Source: Leptidea sinapis (taxonomy: Eukaryota; Arthropoda; Insecta; Lepidoptera; Pieridae). From it: a stretch of DNA of 64,000 nucleotides. The translations under genes and the position numbers were made by a program. Positions within the stretch are counted from its first letter, which is position 1, and each line of letters starts with the position of its first letter. Below are positions 54,301 through 60,300 of this stretch, in pieces. The notes below the pieces were generated by a model. The model did no database searches, was not told where the DNA came from, and saw nothing but the letters and a program-made list of their open reading frames with translations. The DNA lies in assembly GCF_905404315.1 (NCBI RefSeq), contig NC_066296.1:11284001-11348000 (forward strand). Reading direction: 5' to 3'.

Positions 54301-57300
54301 ATCAAGATAATTTTACTATGTACTTGGTCCGTTTATGATATTTTTGTGCCAAGTTTTATCGTTATACTTTTGAGACAACCTAAGACAGCTGTGCCGCATT
54401 CTGCAAGAACATAATATCCTGTAATAGGTTTATGAACACATTTCATGCCATCGTTTGGTGTTGGTTATACTATTGCTCTTATATATATCTAGAATATTGT
54501 TGTAATTCACATTTTTTTCTGGCTATACAAAAGTAACATTTTAAAAAGTGGGACGAAACAGGAATAAAAATCAACGTGGGACGAAACAGGAATGTGGGAC
54601 AAAAACCCTGGGCGAAACAGGAACAAATCGCTGCAACTGTAGCGCCACCCTAATTTAATGCATTTTGACGGTCACTTTTTCATATACACAGATGATTCTC
54701 CGAACCTCTACCCTCCATACTTTCATTGATGCGTCATATACATACTACCCTATGTTTAAGGTTCCGTTCGGCTGAGTGAAAGAATTCGGAACCATTTTAG
54801 GATTACTCATGTGTACGCCTGTCTCTATATTATCTGTAACGGTCATGTAAAAGTACATCTAATTTGAAGCCAATCCCCCCAGTATGCTATTTATTTATTT
54901 ATTTATTGGTAATCAACAGCGTTACAGTAAACGTTAATAAACAATAATATATAACATAGTTCTTAAGGCCATTATAGATTACTCATATTGACAATATTAT
55001 TTTACAATAGTTTTACAACAATAAATATTACAGAACAACTGCCTCTTGTGTTTCTTATTTACTGTGTGTATGTTTGTGTGTTGGTGTGAAAGCGTATGTG
55101 TGTGGGTGTGAAAGGGTATGTGTGTGGTTAGTAGATAACAATATGTATATATTTTAAACAAATGAGTAAGGCACTGCTTTAGACTGGTTTAATAATTTCA
55201 CGCTTTAATTTATCCTTTTCTAACATGAAGATATCTAGAATATTATTATTATTATTGTAATTATTTTGAATTATGCAAATAATCGAGTTTTTATAATAGT
55301 TCGTTTTGGTACGTGGTGCAACCAGGAGTTTCGTATGACGTGTTCTATATTGTGGTACATTAAACGATAGGGCACTTAATAATTCAGAACAGTTTGTATT
55401 GCCTGACAATAAAGAATGTAGAAACATTACATCTTGTTGGTTTCGGCGGAGTTCCAGTGGGTCTATATTAAAAAATCTACATGCTTCATCGTATGACATA
55501 TAGGGATGATATGCTTTGTAACATATTTTAGGATTTTTTTTGTATGGTTTCAATTTTTTGTATGTAAGTTGTATAGTGTGGAGACCAGATATTGGATGCA
55601 TATTCTAGTAGACTTCTAACAAGTGCGAAATATAAAATTTTTATGCATTTGATATTATAAAAAGTTTTACAGGTACGTTTAACAAAGCCCAATTGCTTAA
55701 GGCCTTATCTTTAATTTTGCCCATATGATGAGTTAAAGTCATTTTATAATCTAAGTATATTCCCAAATGTATTGTGACGATAAATATATGAATAGGTGAT
55801 GCACTTTATGAAGACGGTGACAAAATACAGGTCTTACTCACGGATTACATATTGAGGCACGCACCATCTGGAATATTTATCATACCACAACTGGCCTGCA
55901 AAAGTAAGTATCACACTTTTCAAATTTTTTTTTTTTCAAATTTGCTTCAGCAAGTCTTCTTCTCCCTGTACTGTCACTAATGTAGTCCCTCCGGGTCTGA
56001 AGTAGCTGTTGCTGGACTTCAACTGCATTTTGGTGGCGATTTCTTAACACAGTGGAAATAATATAACGATCTTCTCGGGCACTGGTACACCTGGGTCTGC
56101 CAATACAAGGTCTCCTCAGATGGTGTCCAGTCTCTTCGTACCTTCGCTTTACCTTCTGGACCGTTCGTACCGTCACACCCACCATTCTTGCAGTGCGACG
56201 CATACTGATGCCTAGTTCCAGAAAAGCCATGATCCTAGCACATTCTTCAACTGAAAGAGGCATGATAAATAAATGTTATGTGCTTTTTAGCATAAATTTA
56301 TAAAACAAGACCCATCGATCTTGAAAAAAATTAAACACAGAAAGAAAAATGTGAATGATAAAATTGTAATTCGGAAACGTCAACTTTGAAAAAGGAATGG
56401 TTTTGTTTTTGAAGTTTTTTTTTCAGCCAATTCTTAAAAGAAGGTTACCGACTATAAAGTTTTTATGTACAAAATTAAATTCTCTTTGGAGACCTTTTTA
56501 TTTCGAAAGTATATCTTGTGAACTTAAAACGTTATCCCAATTTTAAAAGTGTGATACTTACTTTTGAAGGCCAGTGTATTAATCTTTTTTTTTAATGAAA
56601 ATAAGGGACGATACGAGCAGTACACTCAGCCGATGGTAATTGATACGCGCTGCCCATTACAATGCAGTCCCGCTCGAGATTATTGAAAAACGCTAAAATT
56701 CTGAGCGGCACTGCAACTGCGCTCGTCACATTGAGACATAAGAAGTCAAGTCTCATTTGTCCAGTAATTTCACTAGCTACGGCGCCCTTCAATCCGAAAC
56801 ACAATAATTCTTACACATTACTGCTTCACGGCAGAAATAGGCGCCGTACATAAATAATACAAAAATAAGCCTTTGTTATATAGTTTATTCAAGATTACGC
56901 GCATAAATGATTGTAAGTAGAGCAATCTATTATTATTTTATTACAATATTTCGTGTGTGTGACCGTTTATTGCATAAGAAGCATTCCCACGGGTCACCTC
57001 GTATAAGTCAGAGATAATAATAGTAATAGTATATCTTAGTCCACCTGACCAGCCTAGCGAAACTCGCTAATAAAAAAGGAATACACTCGATTGTATCAAA
57101 CGTGCAGTCATTGACAGATTGACAGATGACGGTTATAATCTTTTAAAAACAGAAGATAACCGAAATCCACTACGTTATAAGCAACTGTTCGCTTTCAAAC
57201 TTAGCCGGATTATACGTCATCGACAATCGCCATACTGTTATTACTACTATTTCAAACTTATATCAATTAACTGCACGTAAACTAAATTTCAATTTTTACT

Positions 57301-60300
57301 AAGGCAGTCCCCCCTCTTTTTACGTAGTATTTACATCCTCTTTGCACCTGACATTCAATTTGAGTGTACATTTAGTAAAAAGATGTTAATATGTATGTAA
57401 AAATTACAAACGTATATAAATTTACAGTAAAGTGAATCTAATAGTAAGGTGTGAGTTAGGCGGTGAGAGGAGAGGGGGGGGGGGGGGAGCCCGTTGGATA
57501 GGAAGGTTGAGTTGTAACATGAGCTTGGTCTATGTGTGTGGTGTCAGTTCACATGAGGCGGGCGAGTGTGATCCGTGCCTTCACTTACTGACCGTTCCGT
57601 ACAAGCAATTGACAGTCAAGTTCAATAAATCCGGCAAATTTCACTTAAAATGTAAAAGAAAAGAATATTACTTAAGTTATGTTTTTTAAATAAGAGACGA
57701 GACGAGGAGGACGTTCAGCTGGTGGTAAATGATCCGCCCTGCCCATTACAAAGCAGTGCCGTTCAGGATTCTTGAAAAACCCAAAAATTCTGAGCGGAAT
57801 TACAATCGTCACCTTAAGACATAAGATGTTAAATCTCATTTGCCCAGTAACTCCACTAGCTACGGTGCCCTTACACACACATTACATAAGCGCCGTTGTG
57901 GTACCCATAATCTCGGGCATCTTGTCTAAAGGAGTCTCCCACTTGGAAATGGGATTAAATTACATTTACTAACAATTACATTACTAAAGTACATACGCTG
58001 CATCGCAAAGCTAGTAAATCTGTGAGAATATTAATTGAATAGACCGTTATTTTGCGAAAATCTTGTTTAAATGTTATAAATTATGATATTTAGTGATAAT
58101 TCCGCTAAGTTAGAAATTGAGGAAGAAACGCCATGCCAATGTTTTTTTTGTGAACTTAGGCGGAATTAATACTAAAGAATAACCATTGATAAGAAATTAA
58201 TTTTAAATAAAAAAAAAAGTGAAAAAAAACTTTTATGAATGTTCCTACACCTCAAATTTTATAAAATACTTAAATCATTTATACGTCTAGACAGACTACG
58301 ACAGCTGTGAAAACGTCCAAATAATATACATTAGAACTTACCTCTATTTTGAACAATTCACGCACAGAAAAGACAAAGTGACATACAAATCGCGAGTGTA
58401 AAACGTAGCGAGTCACGCACACTAAACTAATATTCCTGGCCTGTTTTTATCGGGTGTCTAACAGCAAGATATTCTATCTAGACTTATAAATTATCCAAGT
58501 AAGTAGAATAAAGAGTTAAATGTTAAGATATGTTAAGATACCTATAATCTAGATTATACATATAAGTAGTGGACCCAAAAGACGTTGTCCTGTACACACG
58601 TCTTAAATTTGAAAAATTGGTCCAGCCGTTAGGAGGTGTTCACTTACATACACATGAGCAGGAGAATTATATTATATGGACGTAATTGAGAATCTAAACC
58701 ATTCTCGAATCCATCTAAGACACACAGAAAGTTTCATTAAAATCGGTCCAGCCGTTTAGGAGGAGTTCAGTTACAACAGACGCACAAAAGAAATATATAG
58801 ATATATAAATAGCATAAAAACAGCAACATAAGTCACATCCCAAGTATAAAACTAATGTGAGTACGCCGTTACAGACTACTCGACATATTCATTTCCGGTT
58901 GAGTTGTCTAGTGGCGGCCTAATTGCAATATGTCATTCATCGCACAGTGTGTGTGCACCCTTACCCGTGCACTCGAGCCTTTCACGACCGAGTGGTGACG
59001 GGCAAAGGCTGCCGGTGTAAGTGCACTGAAATACATTATTCATGTGAATTCCATTTTGTGTTTTTTGCGCGTTCCTTCGAAAATATTAATTTCATCTCAT
59101 GCTCAAAATCAACGACGTTTTACCACACTCAGTATGAAAAATCTATTCGTAGTCTTTTGTTTTTGACCTATTCGATTGTTGAACTAGCGTTATGCACTTC
59201 ATCAATATCAGGGTGTTTGGAGGAGGCATAAAAGGCATAAGAAAGACATTTATTTTCTCAAAATTGATTCCTTTAGATTTTTTTTTGATGTCATTTCTAA
59301 TATACTAGATACTACTACCGCTTCCGAAACAAATGGCGCTCTGAGAGAGAAGAAGCGGCGCAAGAAACTCTCCCAGCATTCTATTTTTGCGCTCTTTTCA
59401 ATAAAAATATACAATACTGTACAGTCATTTCTATCGCTATAAAATAATCATAATCTAGGCCCAGGCTGTCCGATCACTTAGATATTCAGCTGTGGAGTGG
59501 AGCTGTGGATTTACGACAATGCCATTTTTTTTTATAAAACATTTAAATTTATTTATACATAATTCCTGAACAGTGGCTGTGACTTTATTATAAGCCTACT
59601 AGAATTAGTTACAAGCAATCCCTTATTTCTAGTGTTATAATAATGAAAATCACTGCATCAGCAAGACGAAGACAAGAAGGAGGTATTATATTTTACATGT
59701 TATATACTATTCAATGGTAAAAGACAAAAATCTAGCATTGTTAATAATAAGAATTGAATAAAATTCAATGCTATGGCTAAGGCGATACTCAGTATCTCAG
59801 TGACGTGAAATACTTAGTATAAATAAAATAGAATACATATTATTTTGGTGATTAACGTCACCTACTTGCTTTAAACTTTATTAACAACTTGCTGACCCGA
59901 CAGTCGTTGTTCTGTCAATAAACGGTTCGAGAGATATGGTAAATGCGTGGGTGGGATCGTGACACGACAAACTATATTATAAACTACTAGGAGTTATTAG
60001 GGAACATACAAACACACATTCTCTATTATACAGGATGTCCCAAAGTTATGGGACATGAAGGGAAAGTACCTTAAATATCGAAGATAGGCTATTTTACTGA
60101 AAGAAGACTATGTTATTTTTAAAAATTAGTACTTCTGCATTCAAAGATTTTCTAAAATTTACTTGCCTCATCTGGGAATCGAACCGACTAAAATGTAAAA
60201 AAAACACCTATATATGCACCCCGCATTAAAAAGAGTTATTAGTTTTTGGCCATTCTTTCGATTGGCATCATAAGAGTAGGGGTGTTTTTTTATATACATC

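Noticed and set aside
55880..56263. A working Tc1 transposase gene
   Set aside because: Only the DNA-binding half is present; the frame then runs into the terminal repeat and the DDE domain is missing.
56592..56804. Small ORFs inside family A repeats (for example MRLNILCLKV-type peptides)
   Set aside because: They recur in every copy with stops and frameshifts and have no conserved reading frame.
58923..59231. A 102-codon ORF as a gene
   Set aside because: No recognised domain, no splice or homology support, and its end merges with a family B repeat.
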